NCBI GenBank assembly: GCA_020091685.1
Contig: CM034601.1
Span: forward strand, 5,230,429-5,294,428
Length of the DNA stretch: 64,000 nucleotides
Direction of reading: 5' to 3'
Source: Lutjanus erythropterus
Taxonomy: Eukaryota > Chordata > Actinopteri > Lutjaniformes > Lutjanidae
Made by a program: the position numbers and the translations under genes. The notes under the pieces are model-generated. The model ran no database searches, had not been told where the DNA came from, and was given only the letters and a program-made list of their open reading frames with translations. Of this stretch, positions 21,141-32,256 are shown one piece after another. Numbering within the stretch: the stretch's first letter is position 1; every line of letters starts with the position of its first letter.

Positions 21141-21499
21141 TCACGATTTATGCAAAATCGTTTGCCTTCATGATGATTTCACTTCCCAGCGGCAATGAAC
21201 CAATTCACAGCACGCTGCCAACAAAATAAAGGTGTGCCAGAGGTGTTTTCTTAAAGCTAGAATTAAAGTTGAGATAATTGAGCGTCATAACTGCTTTTTG
21301 ATTGGACAAAAATCGACCAATAACACCTGTCATCTTTGCTAACGCAACACAAACACTCTCCTGTGTTTTGGTCTAATTTCCGAAATAATCCTGCGCCAGA
21401 AAAAGAACCCAACTTCCGTCGCAAAAATTAAAACATCAAAATTAATTTCATTTTTCTGCTTTGTAATTGCGTCTCTCTCGTGTCACAACATTTACTCCG

Positions 21500-21930
21500 C
21501 TTGCTAATTGTTTTGATTTATTTATTTTCCGCTCCAGCGCCGTTAATGTGGAAAACACCACCAACTCGACGCCAAAGCAGATAAAAACACATTTTAGGGG
21601 AGACAGATGTTTTCTGACACTGTGGCAACATCTGGTCTACAGTACTGGAGGGCTGGAAACATCAAAAAGCAGAAATACCACAAATATCAAACACATACAG
21701 TCACATGGCAGCGTCCACTGTGTTGATTTCCTCCGCCGTTCACTTGTTTCTTTGTTTGTTTGTTTGCATGTTGTCCTTTAATTCTCTCCCTTTTTGCGCA
21801 TCATTGAACGTGCACAGCGGTGTGTTTGGGTTCAGACAGTCAGTGGTTTTTATCTGATTTGAATCCAGAGTCTCTGAGGAGGTTTTTGAGGGGGGGAGAA
21901 GAAGAAGGAGGAGGAGGAAGTGGAGGGAGG
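21500..21930 (-). other. hand1: probable hand1 3' UTR with AATAAA pair
   Basis: Downstream of the hand1 stop on the minus strand. The first clear poly(A) hexamers are overlapping AATAAA copies at 21526-21521 and 21522-21517, giving a 3' UTR of about 400 bases. The end is inferred. Confidence 0.45.
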
Positions 21931-22026
21931 TCACTGGTTGAGCTCCAGAGCCCAGACCTGCTGCGGCCACCCGGTCCGGCCTTTCACCTTCTTCTCGGCT
22001 CCTAAAGACTCCTGCAGGCCGTCAGT
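21931..22026 (-). CDS. hand1: hand1 coding exon 2 and stop
   Basis: Codes for the last 31 residues, [20 protein letters not shown] then [11 protein letters not shown], and a TGA stop at 21933-21931. It is too short to stand out as an open frame but was found from the conserved HAND C-terminus. The acceptor on the minus strand is TTTTCGCAG, just above 22026. Confidence 0.95.
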   Translation of the reverse strand, partial: TDGLQESLGAEKKVKGRTGWPQQVWALELNQ

Positions 22027-24434
22027 CTGCGAAAAACACCAAATTATCAACAAACACAACGAGCTCAACCTCAGTTCGTTCAGTCTAGTCAAGTGAGAGT
22101 CACTATACTATTGAAATATTAGATTTGAGAGAGCCTGTAGGTAAATTTTATGAGTCTATTAGAAAACTTTAGTCTATTTTAAATGTCCAGTGGCCTGTTC
22201 AGTATAGATGTACCAGCAAAATAATCCACTGTTGTAACGGCATTTGTCTTTATGAACCTGCGAAAATGCTTAAAACCTAAACTAAACCAAACTAAATATT
22301 TCCTGTGATGTCCCCACGCGACATATTAACAGGTCATCATAAGTTAACTTTCCTCTGAGAGTCTCATTGAACTGGAAAGTCTGTGACAAGTCATGCTTTG
22401 GATGACCGTGACATCACAGCCTTTCATTAAGAGAAAGTCAGTGAAACTTTTAGATCAAACCGAACCAAAATAATTGATCAAACACTTACTGCATTATGTA
22501 AGCTACTGAGATACATTTTAAAATAATAATTGAGTACTGATATGATTAAACAAACCTTTCATCTGCACGTTTTGAAGCCAGTGACGTTATCCGATCACAA
22601 ACTATGACACACAAACGAAAAAATACTTCAACAGGTACAGAGCTGGAGACGTGAGCGACCACTGAGCAGAACTGGAGTCATTTAAACTGAAGGTGTGGAG
22701 AAACAGAAACCACTTTTGATTGATTGGCTGCCATTGATAACGCATTAAACATTAAGAGTTACAAAGTAACTAATACTCTGAGTAGTTTTTTGAGAAGATA
22801 CTTTGTAGCCAGCAGTTTTATTTAATTGAGTAATATTTCTGTAATGTAACAGTACTTGATTTTACTCTTTCAAACACTGCAAAATATATCTTATATAATT
22901 TGTAGGCAAATATCAAATTAATCAGACAATGAGCTTTTAGCTTTCACAGTTTACTGGGGTTTTTTGTTTGATTGTTTGTTTTAAATCTTATTTGCAATCT
23001 ACGTTGATTGTGGTGTTTTGTTTTGTTTTTAATATTGTCTAATTATCCTGTTTTTGTCTTTTTAGTAATCCATGTCGATTGTAGTGATTTTTTTGAAAAT
23101 ATAACTAACGTAGACTGTTTGTCGTTATGACGATCAGCAACTCGAGATACAGTCAAAAGGTGAATTATTTCAGTGTGACTGAAGATTTAATGGTCTAAAT
23201 CTATCAACAAGAACAGAACATGATCGTTAAACATTATTTTTTAATAAGGAAGTGTTGATTTCAAGTTTCATCAGATATTGCCTTGTTGTAGTGGTTCTAA
23301 CAGGCCTATAACAGGCTGCACTTTATAGTTAACTGAATCATATTTTGATCTTTTGTTAAAAAATATAATTAAATGATATTTTTCTAGCCTAGTTATAATT
23401 CCGACAATAATCACACTGAGACAAGGAAAACAGAAAATCCTATTTTTATATTTTTAATTTTTTTTTAAATTCATTCATATTATTTATGACTTTTTTCTTC
23501 TTTTTTTTTTTTTTTTTACTTAAAGGCTCCTGTAGTCTGATAAATTCGAGCATATAGTTAATAAATATTTTCTTTCCATTTTAGCTATTAACTACTTTAT
23601 ATACTATTTAACCTTTATTTAACCAGAGGAGCCCCACTGGGATTAAGAATCTCTTTTCAAAGGGAGACCTGGCCAAAACAGCCAACAGCAAAAACAATGT
23701 TACAGAACACAAAAGGATATTTAAAAAAATATTAAATATATACTCGATAAATAAGCACCGACAAATGACATTTCAAAAAGAGAAACACTGACATCTTAAG
23801 GAATCAGCCTGTAATTCTTACATTTTGGATTCAAACCCATTTTCCAGGCCTCGGTGACTCTGAAACTAGAATTAATGATCTGTAAGTGTTTTTAGTTGAC
23901 GTTATTTTGATCATCATGAGAGTTTCGCAGGCTTCTACAATCTTAACTTACCGACTCCCGTTTTCTTTTCAGATCCCGGTTTTCAAATTTCTTAATCTCG
24001 GCCTTAAAGCCCTCCGTCTCCCCGGAGTCTTTGGCCAGGACGTCCATCAGATAGGCGATGTAACTGGTCGCCAGGCGTAAAGTTTTAATTTTCGACAGTT
24101 TCGTGTCCGCGGGGACGTTGGGGATACACTCCCTCAGCTCGGCGAAAGCTGTGTTGATGCTCTCCGTCCGCCTGCGCTCCTTCTTCGGCCCGGACGTCCT
24201 CCTCTTCCCCATCCCCGCCGTGTGGAGCCCCTCCAGCCGGGCGTCGTGCGTCATTCCGGGCGCTCCGAGCTCCGCGGCCGGGTAGGGCGTCTGGATCTGG
24301 AAGTCCGCGGGCACCTCGCCGTGGTTCACCACCCAGCTCTGGAAGTAGGGCGCGTCCTGGTGACACCGCTGGACGAACGGGAAGGGTTCGTGCATCAGGT
24401 GGTGGTGATGCTGGTAGCCCCCGATGAGGTTCAT
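21931..24434 (-). CDS. hand1: hand1: basic helix-loop-helix transcription factor HAND1 (two coding exons)
   Basis: Joining 24434-23952 and 22026-21931 on the minus strand (phase 0; donor GTAAGT, acceptor TTTTCGCAG) gives 192 residues. The N-terminus [12 protein letters not shown] with RCHQ and PYFQSW, the sequence RRRTESIN, and the C-terminus [13 protein letters not shown] mark HAND1 and not HAND2. The bHLH domain is about residues 82-134: basic region [19 protein letters not shown], then helices through [14 protein letters not shown]. Thr90 and Ser92 match the phosphorylated Thr/Ser pair known to tune HAND1 dimer choice. Family role: it binds E-box/D-box DNA as a dimer with E-proteins or HAND2 and acts in heart, lateral plate and limb/fin mesoderm and neural crest. 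The His run is short (HHHH, residues 9-12) compared with mammals. It is tail-to-tail with sap30l, as in human. Identification is firm. Confidence 0.96.
22027..23951 (-). other. hand1: hand1 intron
   Basis: Single intron of about 1.9 kb in phase 0. It is AT-rich, with a copy of a widespread fish repeat at about 22755-22880 (the one rich in AGTAACT/TACTT), T-tracts at 23458-23466 and 23503-23517, and a transposon-like stretch starting near 23607 (TTTAACCTTTATTTAACC). I see no other coding potential. Confidence 0.7.
23952..24434 (-). CDS. hand1: hand1 coding exon 1
   Basis: Codes for residues 1-161, including the His-rich N-terminus, the whole bHLH domain and the basic tail KRKRE. It ends at TCG before the donor GTAAGT (read on the minus strand, donor at 23951-23946). 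This exon is clearly GC-richer than its flanks, and open frames on the other strands over it are shadows. Confidence 0.96.
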
Positions 24435-24840
24435 GTTGAGCGGGAGAACGAATGTGCTCGCTACCGTGATTTCCGTCGCCCTCGGTCTCTCTCTGCTGCT
24501 GCTCTGCTCGGGGATCTACAGCCGACAGAACTCATTCAAGACTTAAATATGAATCCCCTTAAATGCATTAACGAGTCGAGCCAAACAACCACCAACTTTT
24601 ACATCGTCGTCATTCTGAAAGCGACTTCAGCCGATATGAAACAGGCCGTGAAAAGTTTGTAAATCCAAATCTCTGCCGATGTGCGTTTTGGACTCCAACT
24701 TGTGTCTCTTTCTTGCGATCTTTCTTTCCCGGAGACGTTGCTCTGATTTTGCCCAAGAAATTTGACCCCGATGAAGGTGTGAGGCCCCCAGGTTTATATG
24801 ATTTGGATGTCAGCGTGGAGAGCAGGCAGCCAATAGAGGA
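24435..24840 (-). promoter_or_regulatory. hand1: hand1 core promoter and 5' UTR
   Basis: On the minus strand a TATAAA box lies at 24798-24793, in the context CATATAAACC, about 360 bases before the ATG, which predicts a start site near 24765. An inverted CCAAT (CCAAT on the plus strand at 24830-24834) lies about 35 bases further upstream. The spacing is that of a normal focused TATA promoter, as expected for a tissue-restricted gene. The start site itself is inferred. Confidence 0.6.
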
Positions 24841-25841
24841 AAGCGCCCAGGATGGGAGGAGTGTCTGGAGAGGTTTGCAATAACATGCGCCATGGTGCCA
24901 TAATCTCACGGCACTGCATAAGGAGCAAATATCTGCTGGTTGGAGTTATACAGGCAACACAGACGTGAACATGTGAGGGGAAAGGTGGTTTCAGTGGCCA
25001 AAGTTTTGTAAGAAAAAATATTTTTGTGATTGCGAGCGTCCTCCTTTTGTGTTGGAGATGTTTTACGCACAGACTTTACGCACACACTGTTTTGGCTCAG
25101 GTTGTTTATTAGGTGTGATTTTTGTAATTCAGTGGAAAAATATGATCACCTCTGTTATTTTGTTTGTTAACTCGTGGTCAATCATGTAGGAAATTAAACT
25201 ACATGAACTCAACAGGTATTAAAATCAGGAATTCTGTTTTTTAGACGTTTTGCATGAAAAAAGGAAACAATCAAATAAAACTGTTCTCTTGCTTTGTGTG
25301 ACTACAGATGTTTTAATCCATCGTGGATTTGTTTCAACATTGGTGTGGGGACATATATTAAGCAGGGGTCATTCTCCAAGAAATTTGCACCAAACACTTA
25401 ATTCCTGTATTCTCGTCATTTTTTACGCACCAGTCTATGACTTTTCTGTGTCAGTTTGAAGTGGGAGCGTTTATTTTATCCTCATCTGTGTAACGAAAAT
25501 CACGGAAGCTCTCAGGCAAGCGGCATCTCAAAATAAATCCTTTCCTTTATGGACACAATAAAATATCACAATATTTTTGACCAAATACCTTGATATCAAT
25601 GTTTATCAATATTTCAACAATATTGTAGTAATGACTATTGGTGCTGATGACATTTTTGACTTTTCAGTTATGTGGATATGATGACTAAGTGGCCCAAAGC
25701 AAGTCTGGTAAATTCAGAAAATTACTTTGTGGGGTGTCTGTCTCCTCCATCCCCCCAAAATCTATGCCTATGTAATAATGGATGGCAATTTTTTTGATAA
25801 TTATATTAATAACATGGTAGTTTATCTAATTAAATCTCATT

Positions 25842-26284
25842 AGAGCTACAACAGTTAACTGAATAATCAGTTGTCAGCTATTAATCTCGATCAATCAGAT
25901 TGAGTAATTTTTATTTTTTTAAAAAGTCAAAAATTTCCGATTCCTCCGTCTTTAATCTGAATATTTTCTGTTTTTATGGGAGACTATTTATCTTTGGGTT
26001 TTCAACAAAAACACTTTTTCACAATTTTGCGACATGTTATACATCAAACAACTAATCAATTAATTGGTTTGAGTAATTCAATCTTAAATGTAAATAATTT
26101 CCGGTTCTTTACCCCTATATGACAGTAAACTGAATATCTTTGGACTGCTGACAAAACAAGATGTAATCTTGGACTTTGGGAAACACGGATAAACTGTTTT
26201 CACAATTTTCTGACATTTTATAGACAAAACAACTGATCGATTGATCAAGAAAATCATCCTAAAATAATCCTTGGTCGCAGCACT
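25842..26284. mobile_element. ATCGATTA-type nonautonomous repeat (copy C, internally duplicated)
   Basis: Ends AGAGCTACAACAGTTAACTG and GGTCGCAGCACTA. Blocks such as TTTTCTG and ACAGTAAACTGAATAT match copies A and B, and the middle part appears twice. It lies about 1 kb upstream of hand1, next to the GATA-rich island. Confidence 0.55.
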
Positions 26285-26404
26285 AAACTTCAGTGTCTCG
26301 CTTCATGCATAAATAAACTCTGGAAATATGAAATTGTTTGTCTCCGGTGTTTGTGTCTTTCTTTGTAGTTTCTTAAGTCTGTTAATTGTTTGAATATTTT
26401 CTAG

Positions 26405-26960
26405 GATTTTTCTTATTTTCTTAAACGCGTAAAGCTCGTTTTTTATGCGCGCACATTATCAGTCTCTCCTTTTCCAGTAATAACATGACATAAGGTATTT
26501 GTCAGAGCGCTGTGCTGGGAAGTGTAAATGAACAGTTTGATTAATTCTTTTTTTGGGACAGACCCTCAGTCCTGTTGCGGCCTGTTGTCATCATACCTCA
26601 GCAGTATAAGGGAGGGGGCGGGGGGCCCGCAGCGCCTTTATCTCCGCATTAATTCCCCCTGCAGCTCCTCCTCCTCCTCACACACTAAACATATCATCTT
26701 ATCTCCATCGCCTAAAAAACATTATCCCATTACATTACATGACCTTGACGCTATTTAGAAACCATTTACGGCCGCGTCTTATCTAAATACAGCCATAAAT
26801 CAGGAGGTGTCACCCCGCAGCAGCAGAACGCTTACATGTATTCCATAAAAGCTCTCCTGACCTGCTCACTGTTTACAGCACGGCCGTGTGCGGCATATTT
26901 CACCGTCCAGCCCGTGTGACAATAAATAATCATCAGTCACAACTTTATGCCCCTTATTTT
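26405..26960. promoter_or_regulatory. candidate hand1 upstream enhancer rich in GATA sites
   Basis: Non-repeat, GC-richer island 1.6-2.2 kb upstream of the hand1 TATA box. GATA-type sites (TTATC forms) are at 26456-26461, 26638-26643, 26699-26704, 26722-26727 and 26779-26784. An extended nuclear-receptor half site TGACCTTGA is at 26740-26748 and an A/T-rich MEF2-like CTATTTAG at 26751-26758. GATA4/5/6 and MEF2 are known cardiac regulators, so a heart or mesoderm enhancer is inferred from motif density and position. Conservation was not tested. Confidence 0.45.
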
Positions 26961-27134
26961 ACAGGCATGTACAGAAATATGCACGGAAAAATGTCCATAA
27001 TATTCATATAGTTCTTATTATTTAAACATCTTATAGTACTTTGTCTTTTTTTCCCCTATTTCCTGTTTTATTCTTTCATCTTCATACTGACATAACGTCT
27101 AAATTAATGGTATTTCTAAAAGGATAGAATAGGC

Positions 27135-27168
27135 ATAATAATAATAATAATAACAATAATAATAATAA
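27135..27168. repeat. (ATA)n microsatellite
   Basis: Trinucleotide tract with one interruption (AACAAT). Confidence 0.85.
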
Positions 27169-27239
27169 GAAAAAGTCTCTTGTGACAGTATTTCAATATT
27201 CTCTGAATTTTCCAACCAATAAAGTCTGTTGCACTATAG

Positions 27240-28137
27240 AACTGCAACAGTTTGTCTATTAATCTATTAGTTCACTGTAAAAAAGTCATTCAGGAATTAA
27301 GTGAAATCAACTTAACTTTCTACGTTAACTTAACGTAAATATAAACCTTTGAATACTCTCAAATTAAGTCAATTAAAAACTTCTAGTTCTTATTTTCAGA
27401 CCACTTCAGAGCGTGCAAAAAACGTACGGATCTGACTTGAAGCCTGTTGATGCGATGCTGTGAGTTCACTCAACTCATTAAATTAAGTTTCAAAAGAATA
27501 ATAATAATAACTTTATTTATATAGCACCTTTAAAAACAGAGTTTACAAAGTGCTTTGACAGACAAAGCGTTCCGTTTTGTAGTTTGAAAAAAAAAACATG
27601 ATGGAAAATTGCTGTGTGTCTTTAATTCATGTTAAAATAAACCATGGCTGTTTCCTTTCATAATAATGAAAACGATGTTAATCATCAGGTTTGGATTCAT
27701 ACCGCTGTGCACTTAGTTGAGTCAGCAAGTATGTTGATCTTATTGAACTTCAGTGTTTTCTCAGCTTCATCCAACTCAGTTGATTTTTTCATTTTTAAAA
27801 CTCAAAAGATGAATTTGACCCACATATTCAAACCATGTTCACTTAACTCACGTTTTTATGGCAGCAGGACAACTTACATTCTTAAGTTAAGCTTAAAATG
27901 ATTTACAGTGTACTGAATTCATTGCCAACATTTTTTAAACAAAAAATGTCTAAATTATCCGATTTCATCTTCTCAAATGTGAATATTTTCTGGTTTCTTC
28001 TGTCATTTATGACAGAATATTGAATATATTTGGATTGTGGACAAAAAAAGACATTTTCAATTTTTTCTGACACAAACAAGTAATGAATCAATCAAGACGA
28101 TGATGGACAGAACATAATCCTTAGTTGCAGCCCTAAT
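27240..28137. mobile_element. ATCGATTA-type repeat (copy D) split by another element
   Basis: The left part is 27240-27272 (GAACTGCAACAG... TATTAGTT). The right part, 27911-28137, carries AATGTGAATATTTTCTGG and ends TTAGTTGCAGCCCTAA. The two parts are interrupted by the element at 27273-27910. Confidence 0.55.
27273..27910. mobile_element. 638-bp element with CACTGTAAA ends, nested in copy D
   Basis: It begins CACTGTAAAAAAGTCATT and ends TTTACAGTG, inverted ends. Internally (27498-27565) it contains AATAATAACTTTATTTATAT with TACAAAGTGCTTTGACAGAC, a widespread fish repeat tail, so it is itself composite. Confidence 0.5.
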
Positions 28138-30399
28138 CTTATATTTCTTACCTCCTGGTTTTATATTCCCTATGACATGGCTCTACTATAAATATAAAGA
28201 AGGATACACACGTACAAATTGCATGAATAGTTTTAGGAAAGTAGAACTTTACACTTACTTTTTTCTCTACTTATCTGGACTTATTCTTTTGCAGATTGAA
28301 CAGTCAAACCATATGTAGGTATGATTGAGTCATACTTTAAATTGCCCAAAGAGCGACACCGCCACCACCACCACCTGAAGCAGCTGCAGCACTAAAATGC
28401 TGCTTTCACTTTAATGCATCATTAATTTCACACTCTGAAGGGAGCCATTCACAATAATGAGCACTTTTGCTCTTGATATTTCAGAACACTGTGAGTTTTA
28501 CTTCAGTAACAAAGCAATACAATAACATTTAATGGTGCAATGTCCAGGATTTGTCCATCACTGTTTGTAAATGCACCAGAAAGATTGAGAGTCATTTCCA
28601 GGTGAGCTTTGGGTTGGTAACGTGTTTGTTAGGAAAATCCTATAGTATGCCTTTAATAATAGCTTTTATTTGTGTAGCAAAGTGCTTCACTGGAGAGGAG
28701 ATAAAACACAAGGCAACATGTCAACCTACAGGAAATGATTGTGACAATACTGAGAAAACCATCCATCCAAGAAGACCCCAAATAATCAAGAGTTAAAAGA
28801 GAAATGTGTCATATTATATAAACAAGTTTTCACTCGAGGTTTGTTGCAACTTTTCCCTGAATTAAACCTCAAATCCAGAATAATACATAACAGAATGATA
28901 TTATTATTTTTAAACAGCTGTATCCCACTAACTGTGTAAGATTGTGATATGATTGCTGTAATTGTTGTATGGCCTGGCTCAGGTTGCAAAAATTTGGCGT
29001 ACGGGATGCTGCTGGAAAGTAGCAGGGGCTTATAAATTATATGATATTGGATTGGTGCACTGACACATACACATACTTACTGACACTCAACCCAGCTGTT
29101 CGGTCGTCTCGGAGGCATTTCTGTTACTGGTATCGGTATCAGAACAACCCTGATATAAATCCATTCCATCATTTTAACGTGCCAAATTATAATACAAAAA
29201 TATTTTATTATGATTTCAACTTTTAAACTGAAAAAATATCAAATTGCAATTATTTTGACCAATGCTACGATTGCGATATGATTTCCAAAGTTAGAGGGGA
29301 CGATCATTTTCACATCATTATTCTCATTTTCATTGAAAAACATATTGAAGGACTAATATGTAAAACGCTAGCATTCAAAAAGGAAAACTCCCTGTTTAAT
29401 TCAATTTAACCGTCGTGCATCTGCTCCTTCTAAAAGATTAGTAATGATTTCTTATGACTCATAATCGGACACTTACTCATTCGGCGAACATTCAACATTA
29501 ATTTGAACTCAAATAAATGAGGAACGGGCAAACAAAAGCAGATGTTCCGGACTGAAACGGAAATTTCAAAGGAGAACTGGGTGTAGCATTGTTGTTGAGA
29601 AGCCAGTATTTCAATTTAGCATGTTTCCTTAATCTCTAATGACATATCAAACTCATTTTATGATTTATAACAGTAAATATATTTCATATTTCTCCTTTAA
29701 AATTATTATAGTGTGATTTTTTTGCAGGGATCTGATCTTTCTGAACTCTGTAGAATATGATATGTAATCCGGGACACCTCTGCAGCATGAAAATGTTTAG
29801 TTTAATTTTAATTTAATTTATTTGAAAATTGTCATAGGACGTATTACAATTTGGGAAAAAGTTGATTAATTGTTGGTTAAAATGTCAAAAAAATGTTGCA
29901 CAAACTTTCATTTGTATGTTTGCACTTCAAAGTAACTGCCAAGTTAATAATAAGACAAACAGTACTAGTGCACAGTTTAATTCATCACATGAATGACATA
30001 AAACAATAATATTACTAATATTATTTACATATTTGTATGTGTTGCCTCTGAAGGCACATCCTCCTCTGTGTCCTGTTTGCCACTCACACGTTCCCCCCGC
30101 TGTCAGCATGAAAAACACCATGCAGCCTGCAGAAAGAAAACCTGACACTGTTGATTAAGACGTCCACTACACAGAGATGAAATACAATCCCGGTCACATC
30201 CCCCTCTTACTCCTTCTCTTCTCTCCCTGTGTCACTTTCTCCTCCGTTTCTTATTCTCCCTCCATTCTTTCTCTCAATGCATCACTTTGCACCAAACTTT
30301 TAACCAGAACCTTTCCTCTGTTTGATCTCTTTCTTTTACTCTTTTTTTTTTTTTTTTTACTCTTTCCTTGCTATCGCTGGAGGTGCTGAAAGACCTGGG
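28138..30399. other. gene-desert DNA with scattered repeat fragments
   Basis: Apart from the repeat at 28950-29051, it holds AT-rich DNA, a repeat-like TTTTATTTGTGTAGCAAAGTG stretch at about 28660-28684 and a pyrimidine-rich run at 30205-30365. No gene recognised. Confidence 0.35.
28950..29051. repeat. interspersed repeat, second of a pair shared with 14806-14931
   Basis: It carries the same ordered blocks as the copy at the sap30l 3' end (GGCCTGGCTCAGGTT, GTACGGGA, CTGGAAAGTAGCAGGG) but no AATAAA. It is followed by a GGTATCGGTATCAG stretch typical of fish interspersed repeats. Confidence 0.55.
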
Positions 30400-31000
30400 C
30401 AGCACTAATAGTCTCTTCATATTTTGCTTTCAACCCCAATAGACTCCAGTCATCTCTTTCCCTCTCCCCTCTCGCTGCTCTGCCAGGGGAAACATCCAAA
30501 ATAGGTCATAGCTCGGGAGCCATCTTGGCCGTGTTATGAATTCTCCTCATAATTGTTTGTGTCATCATGTAGATTTTTCAATAGACACTGCTTCCCTCCT
30601 CTTCAGAGTGCTTACCCTCAACTCTACATTTCCAAACAAATATTCCTGCTGATTCAAAGCCGAGCACGCTCAGCACGGAAAACGCTGCCGTGCACGCTCA
30701 GCCCCGAGTGTTTATCGCACGGGGGGCTCCTACAGTATATATATCCACCTCTGGCGTGCATCGACGCCGTCACGCAAAGCTAATTAAACCCGGTGGGTAC
30801 AATTAGACATGGTGGCTCCTCCTCATTCTGGGAAATGTGGGCAAACTGGGTCATGCCATGGCGGTCCAGGAGTCTCTCAGACACGCAGTGCCTGATGGGA
30901 GAAGGAACCCAACTCAGTGTGTCCTCTGTGGGTCTGATGAACGTGGAGTAAGACTGGGTACACAAGATGCTAGAAATGACCTCTTCCATTCAATTTAGAT
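30400..31000. promoter_or_regulatory. candidate non-coding regulatory block
   Basis: Mixed-composition, non-repeat segment in the gene desert 5' of hand1, with motifs such as AGGTCATAG (30504-30512), TTTATCGCAC (30711-30720) and CTAATTAAAC (30780-30789). No coding frame matches a known protein. Confidence 0.27.
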
Positions 31001-31300
31001 GAATTCAGTCTATCCTGTAGCTACATCAGAGTGCTGATAACTGAAATCTATCTTATCTTTTCCTGATCTTAGCTCTGTCCTCTCCTCTCCTAGTGTACAT
31101 TCTGCTCTATTCATTTCTATTCAAGGTCACACTGAGGTCAGATCTCATTTCATTAAGCCAATAAAAGACGGTTTTTGAGAAAATCAGAATTTGGAATAAG
31201 AAGATCTATCTTTAGAGAGGCAACTACTGCTTATTCATCAAGTTTCAAATCCTGAAATTTGGCATTTCAGTGCAGTTTTCTTTTAGAAATTTATTTAAAG

Positions 31301-32256
31301 TAGGGATGCATGATAATATCTGCACATTATTGGTATCGGCCTATTAAGGCTTTGAAATGAATTGCTGGTATCCACCCAAAAGAAAAAAAAAACAGGTCAG
31401 TAAGATGATGGTTTAATTGTGCACATGCAGCTTGAGTATACATGCAGCTGGGAGTTTTTTTTTTTTTTAAGTGCTTGAAACGGACATCAGTGTTGCTATT
31501 TGCAATGTTTGCTCCTCACTGGAGTCAAATCACATTCCTTCAACACTATAAATTTAATCGTCCATCTTAAATCCATAACATGTAACATTTCTGCATAAAA
31601 ATATCTAAAATCGCTATGTCTACCTATGTTATATATTTTATCATGTCGTGTACTTATTATCCCCATTATCTCAAATGTTTCTGACCGTGGTCAAACTGTC
31701 CTACTTGCTGCTTGTTGCTGGAACTTCTGGGAAAACAAGGGACATGTTGGACATGTCGCAGTGCAAGAAAGAAGGCCAGTAAACATGACAAACGTGACAC
31801 GACGTGAATAAAACTTTAATACATTTCCTCCTCAGTAAACATGATTTCTGCCTGAGTCATGTCAAATAAAATTTTATTTGCAATTGTGGTTGTTTCAAAA
31901 TGAAGAAAACAAATCCCATGATCTTACACAACTTCACGACCTTACAAAAAGATATAGGTCTATAAACCCACTGGTTCGCCGAGGCTTGTGGCATCTGGCT
32001 TCGCATATCTCCAGCAGCCATTGTTTTGCATTCTTGTTTTGTTTTCTTTCTTTATTTTATCATTTATTTTCATTTCGAACTCTGCAAAGCAGCCTTGGGT
32101 ACCTTGAAAAAACCTTGATAAAGTTATTATTATAAAAAATATATATAACTCCATATTCTCTGCAAGAAGGTGGAAGGTGGAAAAATATATGTGCATATAT
32201 TGGTGTTGGCAATTGGCCAAAGTGAGTTGAGAAATATCTCCATATTAGCATCTCTA
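31301..32256. mobile_element. possible DNA transposon remnant with TAGGGATGC ends
   Basis: TAGGGATGCATGATAATATC at 31301-31320 faces the inverted TAGAGATGCTAATATGG ending at 32256. The interior is AT-rich and non-coding. The ends match imperfectly. Confidence 0.4.

Noticed and set aside
24085..24366. 93-codon minus-strand frame in hand1 exon 1
   Set aside because: It is an alternative frame of the same exon; the HAND1 frame carries all conserved residues.
24222..24662. 146-codon plus-strand frame opposite hand1 exon 1
   Set aside because: It is antisense to the conserved bHLH coding sequence and is explained by the high GC of that exon.
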